Source of the DNA: Chamaecrista fasciculata
Lineage: Eukaryota > Streptophyta > Magnoliopsida > Fabales > Fabaceae
Assembly: GCA_003254925.1 (NCBI GenBank)
Contig: QANZ01018231.1
Coordinates: forward strand, 31,096-95,095
Reading direction: 5' to 3'
Length of the DNA stretch: 64,000 nucleotides
The translations under genes and the position numbers were made by a program. Below the pieces are notes generated by a model. It searched no databases and was not told the DNA's origin. It was given only the letters and a program-made list of their open reading frames with translations. Shown piece by piece: positions 48,580 to 60,062 of the stretch; within the stretch, counting starts at the first letter, position 1; each line of letters begins with the position of its first letter.

Positions 48580-49515
48580 TTTCATTTATTTTAGTCCCGA
48601 ATCCTCAAAATAAAACTGTAAAGTGTCCCAAAAACTCTTTCAAACAATCCAATTTAGTCCCAAAATTTTTTTTAATCTTAATCTTCATCTTCCCAATTTA
48701 ACATAAATCCCTAATTTTATTTTAATCCCTAAACCCCCTAATTTTTTTTTATCACCTTTTTCATCTTCATCAATTCATTTCATCTTTACCCCTAAACTCT
48801 AAAAAAAATTCATTTCATCATGATCATCCCCAATCGCACAATCCACACACCGATCCTCACTGAGCCCATCTCCATCGCCGTCACCGTCGCCGTCGCCGTC
48901 ATCCGAACATTCCAGAACCAAGCCAACACCACAGGCATCACCATTTTCGTCCCTATAGACTCTGCTTTCTCCTCTCTCTCCAATCTCACTCAACCGCAAC
49001 TCAAGAATCTCCTCCTCTTCCACGCCTTGAACTTCTCTGACGCCGCCGGCACCGTCCATCTCAGTTCAGGCTGGTCTAATACCATGATTACTAGTGCCGT
49101 TTACGCCGCCGATCCTGTGCCATTCAATGGATTGTGCGAAAGGGTGAGGATGATCGGCGGAGAGAAGGAGATAGTGAAGGTAATCGGAGGCAGAGTGACG
49201 CTGGTAAGGGAAGACGCCATTGAAAGCGTGTTGTGTTTGAGAGATGAAATTTCCTCAAGATATTTTGTTGCTTTTAGTCCCTGAATTTTTTTTTAGGGTT
49301 TAGGGATGAAGATGAAAAAGATGATTAAAAAAAATTTTAGGGGGTTTAGGGATTAAAATAAAATTAAGGATTTATGTTAAATTGGGAAGATGAAGATTAA
49401 GATTAAATATGTTGGACCAAAATGAAACATTTTGCTAATATTTAGGACCACTTTGAATATGTTGAAATATAATGGACCAAAATAAACATTAGACATACAT
49501 TTATGACCAAAATGA
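48580..49515. mobile_element. Inverted-repeat element carrying a fasciclin-type frame
   Basis: Nearly identical inverted arms of about 130 bp (48664-48800 and about 49280-49408; 'aatcttaatcttcatcttcc' and its complement) surround a GC-rich core. Weaker inverse similarity, with 'ttattttagtcc' and 'ggaccaaaataa' words, extends the arms outward to about 48580 and 49515. The layout matches gene-capturing Pack-TIR elements. I could not fix the outer ends or a target duplication. Confidence 0.65.
48820..49284 (+). CDS. Chimeric frame with a partial fasciclin (FAS1) domain, 154 aa
   Basis: Residues 31-70 read like the first half of a FAS1 domain of fasciclin-like arabinogalactan proteins: FQNQANTTGITIFVPIDSAF, then PQLKNLLLFHAL. 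TVHLSSGW and SAVYAADPV (79-100) look like its later strands, with the middle of the domain shortened. From about residue 101 (GLCERVRMIGGEKEIVKVIG) I recognise nothing. There is no convincing signal peptide and no GPI tail. The frame ends inside the right inverted arm, and base composition is unlike the flanks. It is most likely a transduplicated gene fragment; whether it is expressed is unknown. Confidence 0.5.
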   Translation: MIIPNRTIHTPILTEPISIAVTVAVAVIRTFQNQANTTGITIFVPIDSAFSSLSNLTQPQLKNLLLFHALNFSDAAGTVHLSSGWSNTMITSAVYAADPVPFNGLCERVRMIGGEKEIVKVIGGRVTLVREDAIESVLCLRDEISSRYFVAFSP

Positions 49516-50137
49516 AATATATATATATATATATATATAGTTGTTTCATCTTTCATGCATGTTTGAACTTTTTCTTTTATTTTTGTGGTAATTAAAAGGA
49601 TGCATGGATAACAAGTGTGATCGACTGAAGCCATAGCCAAAACTCCAAACTTAAAACGACGTCGTCAAATGAATATTAAGCTCTCTGGAGATGGTCCTTC
49701 TTGCCTCTCATCAAAATGGCATGCATCACACTGATCGGTATATTATTTCATCTTCTTCTTCTTCATCTTCAATTTCTATCTATCTTTTACTTATTATATT
49801 GTGCTTTTTCACGGGTTTAGGATTTAGGTACTTTCTTATATAATTAGTTGGGTTAGACTATAATGCAAAGGTTTGATTTTTGACATGATATGCAATGAGT
49901 CATGAGCCAATAAGATAATGACACGTGAAAGAGTAAGTTTTATGTAACTAGTGATATGACTCTAAAAAGATGATAACCTTAAAAAGAGTGATTAAAGTTC
50001 AAAAAATATAATTTACAATTTAAAGCTCTAAAAGGACGAGAAGCCCTCCTAATTCTCTTAATGATTGTATGCTGGGCGCACACGAGAAGTTCTTTTTGTG
50101 TCGAATTTTGATCATTTGGCAATTGAAAGATTTTTTA

Positions 50138-50538
50138 GGTTAAACTGTATTTTTGGTTCCATAACTTTAGTAAAAGTCTCAATTTGGTCCTAAAATCTTT
50201 TTTGTTGCAATTTTGGTCCCACAACTTTGGCAAAGGTCTCAATTTGGTCCCATACGTCTTTTTTTGCAATTTTCATCTCATAACTTCTGAAAACGTCTCA
50301 CCGTTAGTCCCAAGCTGATTTTCATCCATCACATAACTTCACCTATATATATTTGTCACGTCATTATCCAACTCAGTATCTAGATTATCTTTAATGACAT
50401 ATAATAGATGGAAATCAGTATTAGGACCAACGGTGAGACGTTTTCAAAAGTTATGAGACTAAAATTGCAACAAAAAAAAGTCATGGGATCAAATTGAGAC
50501 CTTTGCCAAAATTATAGGACTAAAAGTGCACTTTAGCC
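50138..50538. mobile_element. Mutator-like element inside the left arm only
   Basis: The ends 'ggttaaactgtatttttgg' and the inverse of 'agtgcactttagcc' belong to the same family as the SF1-bearing element, with 'ggtcccata' and 'gggatcaaattgagacc' arms. Flanking 9-mers gatttttta and tttttttta agree at 7 of 9. The matching place in the right arm (about 53560-53585) is empty. Confidence 0.72.
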
Positions 50539-50594
50539 TTTTTTTTAAAAAAAAACGATTAGTAATTTTGCATTACTAATAAAATTAATAAGAA

Positions 50595-50632
<38 letters not shown>

Positions 50633-52008
50633 ATATAATATATCATTGTGATTGTGTATGACGCTACATATGAGATTTTCTCAGATCAAATGATGTCATC
50701 TTGTAATAGGACTAATGTACAATCTTGGATTTTTTTTTTTGTAAAAAACATACCTAGCTAGAAATATTGACGTTTATATTGAATAGTGAATACGTTAAAT
50801 AAAAAAATATATATGGTATCTATCTTAATCAATTTTAATGGTATTTTGATCTTAATTAATTTGTTTATTATCGAATGAAGTGGAGTTCAGCAAAAAAGGA
50901 TAAGATAAAACTAATTAACGATGTAACTCATCTAAGTCTTCCCTTTTTTTCATCACATCGCTTTCACATAACATGCATGAATGCATGCATGTGACATCAT
51001 AAGCCAAGAAGGCAAGAACACAACACTAACTTCAAAATAGTACTTTGGGTGGATACTTAGTGTGTTAGTCCATCTGAATTTATTCATAAAAATTATTCCA
51101 TATCTGATAAATATTGGATATAGATAAAATGCAGGTGGTAAAAATTAAAAAAAAATTATCGAATGTCGAATAAATATAAATATTGTCTCATATTCGTCAT
51201 CCCATCATTCTCTTAGCCTTTTCTTAAAGTTCTCAAATATCAAGTCTAGCTTCTTTTAGATAAGCACATAGTACTACTCTATCAGTATTTTGTTTACATT
51301 TCCTAATATGCTTTTTAGCTATCATACAGAAACAAATGAAATTTTCTAATTTTGGTTTGGTCATTATTGTATATAGTTTTTCACATGCTCAAAATAATGT
51401 GTGTATTCTCTCACACACACACACATATATAAATATAGTAGTTGACGGTTTATTACATTCTTGATTACAGTTGGTGGCATAAATTATAAATAAAGTATGA
51501 GGGGAGTATTACAAAATTTAAATTTGTATCTATAATTACGCGAGTACCCAAATTAATTCTCACCCTTGAATCTTATAAAATAGTCAAATTTTCATACTTA
51601 AATTTAGGAGAAAATTTAAATTTATCTTTATTAATAAAAAAATATTTTTATTAAACTACTTTTACATCTAAAACTATAAAATATATATTATCAAATTATT
51701 ATAATACATATAAATTATTTAATATTTTTTTCTTTATAATTTTATAATACATAAATTGTAAAATATTTTTTTATATATAAGAATAAATATTTATATTACA
51801 TGTCGAGAATCCTCGTTTTCATTTCTAGACTCATTTACTTTGAATGCATATCAATAAGACATTATTACTTTGACTACACTAATGAAAAGACTCTTCTTAA
51901 CCTTCCCGAGCTCAAAAATAAAATCCTTATCCGGCAACTAGCAACTATAAGCTCGCCAATGGCGCGTGTCTCAGATCTAACAGTACCACGCCCTTGCTTC
52001 TACCTAAG

Positions 52009-52054
52009 ATCCTTCATTGGCACCATTTCTGTATTTATGGTGCCAATGAAGATC
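52009..52054. repeat. Short perfect-type hairpin at the palindrome centre
   Basis: The arm 'tcattggcaccat' (ending 52026) and the arm 'atggtgccaatga' (starting 52037) are exact inverses with a 10-base loop. The hairpin midpoint, near 52031, coincides within tens of bases with the midpoint of the large inverted duplication. Confidence 0.75.
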
Positions 52055-52170
52055 CTCTTCTTACACCATCGTTTGATCTCGTACCATAACTTGCATACAA
52101 GTGAGATCGTGTTAGGATTCTTTTCCAAGTGAATAAATGAGAATGTGTGCTCGAGGACCTCCTCGTAAGG
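52041..52170 (-). pseudogene. Fragment of a TIR1/AFB-type F-box gene
   Basis: On the - strand about 43 codons read PYEEVLEHTFSFIHLEKNPN, then TISLVCKLWYEIKRWCKKRI and FIG. This is the F-box (SKP1-binding) segment typical of TIR1 auxin receptors, which have EEVLEHVFSFI, SLVCKSWYEIERWCR and VFIG at these places. The leucine-rich repeats that bind auxin are absent. The frame (52000-52200) begins with an ATG but the preceding residues do not match the family, so this is a broken copy and not a working receptor gene. Its end forms one arm of the hairpin at 52009-52054. Confidence 0.8.
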
Positions 52171-53790
52171 AGTATGCCATTCTATGCACCCCGGAAACAA
52201 CTAGAAGTAGAGATGGAAGCGGGTAGGGTACCTGTTGGTTTTATCACTTTTTGTATTTATATCTTATTTGGTATCCAACGGGTACTTAAAATACCCGAAC
52301 TATCCAAAAAAAAAATATAAATATAGGATAAGATATTCTACTTTATAAATTGGATATATCGAGTAACCGATATGTATTCACAAAAAAAAATAATTATTGA
52401 TTTATAATTTAAATTTCTTTCTTAAAATAAAAAATTAAATATAAATAACTAAAAAATCATTATATAAAGAATATAATTAATTAAATTTAAATAATTATAT
52501 ATAAAATATTAAATTGAATGTAAAATATAAAAATTTAAATAATATGATATCGAATATCGGATACCCTAACTATCAATTAATTTCAGACGAATATAGAGTA
52601 TTGGAGAATAATATAAACTGTGTCAACTATCATTAATTTCGCATGTGAAATTCTATATACAATGACAAAGCTCAAATTAGAAAATTTCATTTGTTTCAAT
52701 ATGATATTGATAACTAAAAAGCATATTAGGAAATGTAAATGAGATAGAGTATTACCATGTGCTTATCTAAAAGAAGCTAGCTTAGAGTCAATATTTGAGA
52801 ACTTTAATAAAAGGCCAAGAGGATGATGGAACGACGAAATTAGATAGTTGGAACAATATTTTATATCCACTTGATATTTGATATTTTTTTTTTAATTTTT
52901 ACTATTACTTTATTTGATATATAATATTTGTCGGATAATGAGTAGGTGAATTCGGATAAATGGATACTTTAAATATCCACCCAAACTGTGACCCTGTATA
53001 GATGGTGTTGGTATTGTTTTGAAGCTAGTGCTGTCTTCTTGCCTTCTTCATGCATAGATGCATGTTATGGGAAAGTGATGTGATTAAAAGGGGAGGACTT
53101 ACATTGTTAATTAGCTTTTCTTTTTCTCTCTTTTTCGCAAAACTCAATGTCCTTTAATAGAAGACAAATTAATTAAGATCATAATATCATTTAAAATTGA
53201 TTATAACAGAGACCATAATTTTTTTTAAACGTATTCAATATATAATTAGTCACATGTTAAGGTTTTGTTTTGATTGGTCAAATGAGTTTTCAAACATAAA
53301 AAATTATTTTTTAAATGAATTTTCGTAGATTTCAAGATATGAGGTACTCTACTAACCAATCAGAAGAAACCTTATAATATGCCCTGAAGGCACATGTTAG
53401 ATAAATTCAAAAAGAAAATCCAAAACTGTACATTAGTACTATTATAAATTAAGACAACACCATTTGAGAATGTCTCATATGTAGCGTCATAAACAATCAC
53501 AATTAATGATATCTTATATTCTCATATATTGTTTTCTTATTAATGCAAAATTATTAATTAAATAAAAGAAATCTTTCAATCGCCATATATATACTAAATA
53601 TGAACAAGTGATCAAAATACTATAGACACAAAAAGAACTTCTTACGTGCGCCCATCGATCCTATCATACAAACCATTAACAAAGGGAGGGTTTCTAATCC
53701 TTTTACAGCTTTAAGTGTAAATTATATTTTTGAACTTAATCACTCTTTTTAAGGTTATCATCCTTTTACAACAAAATATACAATTTCTGC

Positions 53791-55204
53791 TAAAAATTCT
53801 TAAAAATGTCTTAAATTCTAAGTTATAATGAAAAAAATTATTCAAATTTCTTATATTTTATAAAAGACCTTATTTATTAACATTTATAAAAAAAATAATA
53901 TATTCGTTTGTTCTCTGACCATTATTAGCAATAATTAATTACAAAGTGTTGATTAACACCAAGTGCAATGACAACAATTATTTAAAAAAAATAGTTTTTT
54001 CACTCATTTATCTTAGATAAAAAAACGTAATAAGAAGAATTCGACGAAATGAAAATCTTGGAAGATCTTTAACTAGTTTTCTTCGATCTTTGATGTTCTT
54101 CGTCTTTAATTTCGATCTATCTTTAACATATTGTGCTTTTTTTGTTATTATTAGTTTATATCTTATTTGTTGGGTTTGAAAATATTTATTTATACGTATA
54201 TTAATTTTTTTGAAAATTCAACAATATAATCTCTCGGTTGCTTGGATCCTTCGTAGTCAATTGGTTTGTCAAAGCTGCCTTAAAGATGTGCCCAGGCCAG
54301 GTCCAATTTTTTTTGTGTACTAACTATAAGGCCCAATGGGATTATAATTCATCTAACAAAAAACTAATAGGGCCAACTTGGAGTAACAAAATCTATTGGT
54401 TGACGAATATAGAAGGATTCTGTCCAAAAAAGATAGACAAATATAGGAAGATTGACGGAATTTGGATTTCTATAATACATTTTAGGTGTTACTGACACTC
54501 TTTCTTTTTATATTATTTCTTTCTCTCTCCGCACTACACCTATAAAATACTATAAAGAATTCAAATTGAGATTGACGGGCAGTCACTAAAAAAAAAAAGA
54601 GGCTTACCAAGCCTAACCATAATGAAATGGGAAAAAAAAATCTACCAAAGTTGGACGAGGCTAAAGTGCTAAACTATTTTGACACCTTTAATTATCTTAT
54701 ATTTAAATGAAATATTTTTTCGTTGGGAGATAATGATTTGAATCACATAACGCCTCAGTCTATTTAATAACTGCATATACACATATTATGTAACTATAAA
54801 CTTATTTTAATGAGTATATCCTTGTCATGGCGTTCGTTAGCAGAATGGCAGTCGTCATTGACATACGTAAGTGAAGGGTCACTATTAATTAGCGCACTAT
54901 GCAATGTGTATTTTATTCGATCCAATAAAACCTCCAAACATTAGCCAAATGGTTTAATTTGCATGTTACTTTTTGTGTGTTGATATATAGATAAAATTCA
55001 TAAGAAGGCTATAGTTATATTATATATACAAAGTTAATTGCAAAGTTTTAGTGTGAATGGGATTTATCTATATGTATTATTTTCATTTTACCATATTTTA
55101 TAATTTGGCCGAAACGCCAACCACTTCTTTAATTTATGTTACAATCTTTTTTTTCAAAAAAAAAATGTATATAATCTTGCAAAATGAAAAAAAAAAAAAA
55201 AAAN

Positions 55205-55243
<39 letters not shown>

Positions 55244-55490
55244 TTAGCATATACGTATAACCATTTTTTATATGTTACAATAGGAAATATATATGCTTTC
55301 TACTGATGAAACTAAAAAAACCGAACAAAAGAAAGTAAAGAAAAACAAAAGAAGGGAAAACAAATGAAATTTAAGAGGTAAACTCTGGCTTTTTTGGAAA
55401 AAGGATGGCACATGCATGATTAACAAACACCGTCACATGCACTCACTTTTGTTTTCATATTACTTTAATTTCCTTGTTCTTCTTCTTTGT
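53791..55490. other. Intergenic DNA downstream of copy D
   Basis: No gene is supported; the 85-codon frame at 54238-54495 resembles nothing I know. A poly-A run of about 58 bases with one N (55184-55241) is probably a sequencing or assembly weak point. Confidence 0.55.
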
Positions 55491-58400
55491 TTACTCTTGT
55501 TGATTGTGACCATCGTCATCACTTCTAGTTTCGGAGGAATATTGTTCATGAATATTCCTATCGTTACCATGTACTAATAATACTTGTGCACCATTATTTT
55601 CACTGTGGTGACTGCTTTTATCTTCTGCTGGAGATCTGACGATTACTTCAACATCATTTGTGGAAGATTGTGAGGATGGCACCAATTGATTCCTCTTCTT
55701 CATCTCTTTCCCTTTGCCCCACAAAACCACGTAAAGCCCACACACTATCAATACTCCTCCAATTATACTACATCAAAATTGAACACCCATATAATTAACA
55801 TTTAGTTCTATATATATATAACTAATCATTTGTAAATAAATAAAATTCGATCATACATATATATATATATAGTTATATACCTTCCAAGATATAGCTTCTC
55901 GTCCAACATGAAACATCCAGCAAGCGCCACAATCACGAGCATTAAAGGGCTAAAAACAGACACAAAAAGAGGACCTTTCATGTGTGCACACCATGCAATC
56001 ATTACCACCATTACTCCTGAAGCCACCATTCCCTATATATGTAATTTTTAATTAATTATGAAACCGGATTAAGAATTTATTAATCATGTAATTAGTTATG
56101 GATAAAATGACATATATATACCGAGTAAGCCACAGTGAGAAGCCTAACATTCCAACCCAATTTCCATTGATTCCAATCTCTCTCAACGCAAAGACCAAAC
56201 GCAACAGCTACTAGTGATGCCATAAACGACATCAAAGCCGTGCTTGAGTAATAAGATGGATATTTGTCACTCAACTTTGTCTGTCTCACATACAAATTAA
56301 AAGTTAAAACAACAATCAAAAGTAATTAATTAAAGAGTAAACTAACAATTTAGTCCTGAAAGACTGAAATGTATATTTTAGTTCCTATAAGATCAAAAGG
56401 ATAAAATTTTTAGTCCCTGACAGTATATTATTTAGTCCATAAAAATAACTAATTAGTATACTATTTTGATCTTTCAAAGACTCAACTGTATATTTTAATC
56501 TTTCAAAGACTGAGTTGTTAATTGACTTAGTTCAATAATCTTTCAGGGATCAAATTATTTCTTTACTCTTAATTAAAACTTCAAATTTCATTATTTTGCA
56601 CCAAATAAATGTTTAATATAATAATAACCTGAATGATGAGCCAAGTAGCGTAAGATGAGCAACTGCAAAAAGCACAAAGAGCACCCAATAAGGTTTTAGT
56701 AGTAGAGGAGGAAGCACTTGATGGTGACACGTGGCGATGATCATGATGATGTAGCAGACTGATGTGGGAACCTGTAGGGATCTCTCTGCCTTTGAGAAAA
56801 GTAAGAGTCATGGCACCACTAAGTCCTATTACTGTTCCTATCACCTTTGCTTTTCCCGCTGCTCTTTCCAAATTCAGTTTTTCTAAACTGTATATATAAA
56901 TCAATAAATTTTAATCAATTCATATCACGTATATATATATATTATGATCATAATTGATAAGTTGATAACTGATGTCATATTTTTTCTAAAAAAATATTGA
57001 CCTACTAGGCTACTACTAAAATATAATAATACATATTTATTTTATATATATGAAACTTGCTTTGATTTAGAAACAAAAAAAGTTTTATAAAAGCTCCATC
57101 TAAAAAGGAAACTTTTTTTGGAAGCGAAATTGGAATTGTGTTTCAAGTTACTAGGGAGGCTGTTGCACCTAGACAAGTTATATTTGAGAAAAAAAATCCA
57201 AATTAAATAGAATAACATTCAAATAAATTAATAAAATGATGATGATAATAATAATAATAATAGAGAAATTAAAGTAAACTATGCATATAGAGTTACATAA
57301 ATGCCATAAAACTTACCGGAAGGAGACGGCCAAGATAAAGGTGATGGGTGGAATGAGATTGGCAAGGGCAGATGCAAAAGTTGCTGATGTTAAAGACAAA
57401 GCCTCCAAGTAAAAGTTTTGTGCCAATGCTCCTCTACATATAATGTAATGTAATAATATCATGTATCCATAATCCTAATTACTTACTGATTTCTATGTAT
57501 TTAATTATTAATTACTTCAATTATTATATTTGTGAGGGCCTCGGATATCTATTATCTATTATATATATATATAGTAATATAGGACATGTTGAGAATTTTC
57601 ATTGGAACAAAATTACAGGCTAGCTAGGAGTGTAAGGGATAGGATCCATACATTAAATAATTAACTTTTAATTACTTATATGAAAATTTAACCATATAAT
57701 TCATTTAAGTAATTAATAATTAAATTTATAGAAGATGTACAATAGCTCTCATAGAACCACTCATTTTAAAATTAAATATTAGTTAAGTTATATGGTAAAA
57801 TGAATATGTAATTTAAATAAGTTAATTAATTAAAAATGAAAGAAATGCTATCTATATTTAGTATTGCATGTCTATGGCCAAAAAAAAAAAGTATTGCATG
57901 TCATTTTAGATACGTGCACTTATAACTTATTACACATGGAAGTAAGCATCACATTGATGAGATCATTTTTAGTTAAAAAATAATGTCGCAATACTTTTTT
58001 TTTTCTTGGAAAAAAATACCCATAATGCACTACCGATAGAGAGTAGTGTAAAAGGAAACTTTGGAAACAAAAAAATAAAAAAAAAATACAATTTTTTAAA
58101 TTTTATTTTTGGAACAATGGTGGTGGGTGGAGTCTGAGCCGCAAGAGGGTGTTTAATTATAAACTGAGGTCTAGAAAATGCTATTTTGTTCACTTTAAAG
58201 TTACAAATGGAAGTTTTTGGCCAAAAAAGAAAAAGTTACAAATGGAAGTTGCATAAAGAGTCACGTATATGGTTTGGATTCTACGTGGACTCTTTATTTA
58301 GCCAAATTTAAACTTATTTTGTAATCTTTCTTAATAAAAATTCAGAAAAAACAATTGACAAAAATGAAGTTTGTATTTTACTAAAAAAAATCACAAAAAA

Positions 58401-59076
58401 CAAATAATTTAATTTTTTTAAAATTTGTTTACTCCAGTTAATAAGCTTGCAGACCAAGAAACTTGTACAGTTAAGTTTATTTCTGCTTTGCACTGACTCT
58501 GCATTTATTTCTCTCTAAAGCCTTCCTTGTCCCACCCAAGAAAGAATGAACAAGAACATAGTAGATAGAGTAATAAAATAATGAAAGTTTAAACACTTAA
58601 TTAATCACGAGTTAAATATGATTTGACACTTACCCGAATAAACCACATAAAAATGCTTGAAATAGTATAGTCCAAGTCATCTTTGGCCTCTTCGTCCTGC
58701 AAATAATTCGCCACATACCCAACTTAGCTCCACAAAATCAAAGAAACTCTCAATTCTGATATCCATATAATTCGCCACATACCCAACTTAGCTCCACAAA
58801 ATCAAAGAAACTCTCAATTCTGATATCACTCTCAATTCTGATATCCATATATATATATATATATATATATTTTTCTCAAGCATTTCTTGTTCCCTTTCTT
58901 CTACAACATCTTTTTGGTTATATATTTTATTCTATATATAGTGGGGGACATACTTGAAATTTCACTATCAATATTGCTATATAAATTGTATTGTCGCTTC
59001 AAGAATTCTCTAAAACAGTGCTAATGATTGTAATTCACTCATGAAACTTCTGAAAATAGTAAAATAGAACAAAATA

Positions 59077-59109
<33 letters not shown>

Positions 59110-59676
59110 TTCATCGTTTTCCCTGAAACAGAAGAACCCCATTACCAGTGCACTAACTCTGAACTGCAAACAGAACCTCACAAATCATTTTCATTTGACT
59201 TTATATATATACATACCTAATCCAGCACCATGCACCTTTTCGATTGAGAGAATATTATTTCACACCATGATTCGATATTGCACTCATATTATTATGTACA
59301 TGGTTCAAATTTAATACACTCGAAGCCGTCAATTAATTAATTCTTCGCATTCATATATACATCGATCCAACTAGAGGAGTACTAGCTAGTTGATGGAGAA
59401 ATTAAAGATTGAGATGAAATTAAAAAAAAAAAATAGTGAATAATGAATTAAAGAAGTGATGGACGATGATATGGACCTTTCAAAGAAGAGAGCAAGAGGA
59501 GCCATGAAAGCAGTGGCAAAAATGAAACGATAGGCAGCGACCACCTTCAAGTTCATGCCGTCGTTGACGGCGAGCTTGTACAGAATGTTAACTCCGGCGA
59601 AGGATACTTGAACAACCACCATTAGTACCGCCGGCTTCAACTTATGTATCACATTCCATATACTTGAACTTTTCAT
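55491..59676 (-). CDS. WAT1-related / UMAMIT transporter (EamA family), copy D, 408 aa
   Basis: Seven exons: 59477-59676, 58634-58696, 57317-57433, 56629-56887, 56122-56280, 55881-56032 and 55491-55767; total 1227 nt, all GT-AG. The EamA halves show VQVSFAGVNILYKLAV and AYRFIFATAFMAPLALFFER (exon 1), TKRPKMTWTILFQAFLCGLF (exon 2), LEKLNLERAAGKAKVIGTVI (exon 4), YPSYYSSTALMSFMASL (exon 5), GMVASGVMVVMIAWCAHMKG with LDEKLYLGR (exon 6), and GLYVVLWGKGKEM (exon 7) before an acidic, His-containing tail. The exon-4 loop has a His cluster, HHHDHRH (173-179). It is the most diverged member, with the longest introns; one intron holds a transposon (56335-56568) and another a tandem duplication. Substrate unknown. 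Confidence 0.93.
56335..56568. mobile_element. Mutator-like miniature element in copy D intron 4
   Basis: The sequence ttaattaaa flanks both ends exactly (56326-56334 and 56569-56577). The ends 'gagtaaactaacaattt' and the inverse of 'aaattatttctttactc' pair, with 'tcctgaaagactg' type words inside. It is 234 bp and non-coding, and lies only 55 bp from the exon 5 boundary. Confidence 0.82.
58711..58845. repeat. Tandem duplication in copy D intron 1
   Basis: A unit beginning 'aattcgccacatacccaact' and ending 'caattctgatatc' is present twice in a row, followed by a partial third end. A (TA)n run follows at 58846-58870, and an (AAT)n microsatellite lies at 59079-59109. Confidence 0.85.
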
Positions 59677-59889
59677 CTCCTTTTCTTAATTATTTGTGAT
59701 TTCTCAATATATAATCACCACCAACCACTACTACTACGTTCAATCACTAATATTTGATAATAATAAGATCGAAAGCTGAGAATACTTTTAGAGAAGAGAG
59801 AGATCTAGAGAGAGAATTGAATGTGTATTAGAGAATCACAATTCAATTTACTATATATGTTGCTATGTAGAGCGAAGAGAGTGCAGGGC

Positions 59890-59899
59890 TATTTATATA
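59890..59899 (-). promoter_or_regulatory. Probable TATA box of WAT1-related copy D
   Basis: TATATAAATA on the - strand, about 215 bp before the ATG at 59676. A (GA/CT)-rich leader-like stretch lies between them (59795-59815). Confidence 0.55.
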
Positions 59900-60062
59900 G
59901 GGCCTTGTAGTAAGAAAATCTGGCGCTGAATTGAAGGTAATTAATGAAATTAAATGAAAAATATCTGTGCATATATATGTATGCATATTAAAATTATAAA
60001 ATTCTCTTCAATTTAGTCACTTTCCAAAAACATATTGATAATCTAAAATCATAATTTTTTTA

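Larger units (their letters stand above)
49960..53790. repeat. Large imperfect inverted duplication (about 3.8 kb)
   Basis: The left arm (about 49960-51370) recurs in reverse complement as the right arm (about 52655-53790), with a spacer between. Anchors include 'gacgctacatatgaga' at 50660-50675 and its exact complement at 53473-53488, and 'aaacaaatgaaattttctaa' near 51329 with its complement near 52679-52698. The outermost pair is 'cactctttttaaggttatca' (right, about 53743) against its near complement at about 49970-49990. Each arm has private insertions. The region between the arms, 51370-52655, holds the F-box fragment and very AT-rich DNA. Confidence 0.8.

Noticed and set aside
54238..54495. 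An 85-codon frame with Cys and Trp residues suggesting a small protein
   Set aside because: No signal peptide, no recognisable Cys pattern, and no nearby promoter or splice logic.
55057..55260. A frame ending in a long poly-Lys run
   Set aside because: It is produced by the poly-A tract at 55184-55241, which also contains an N.
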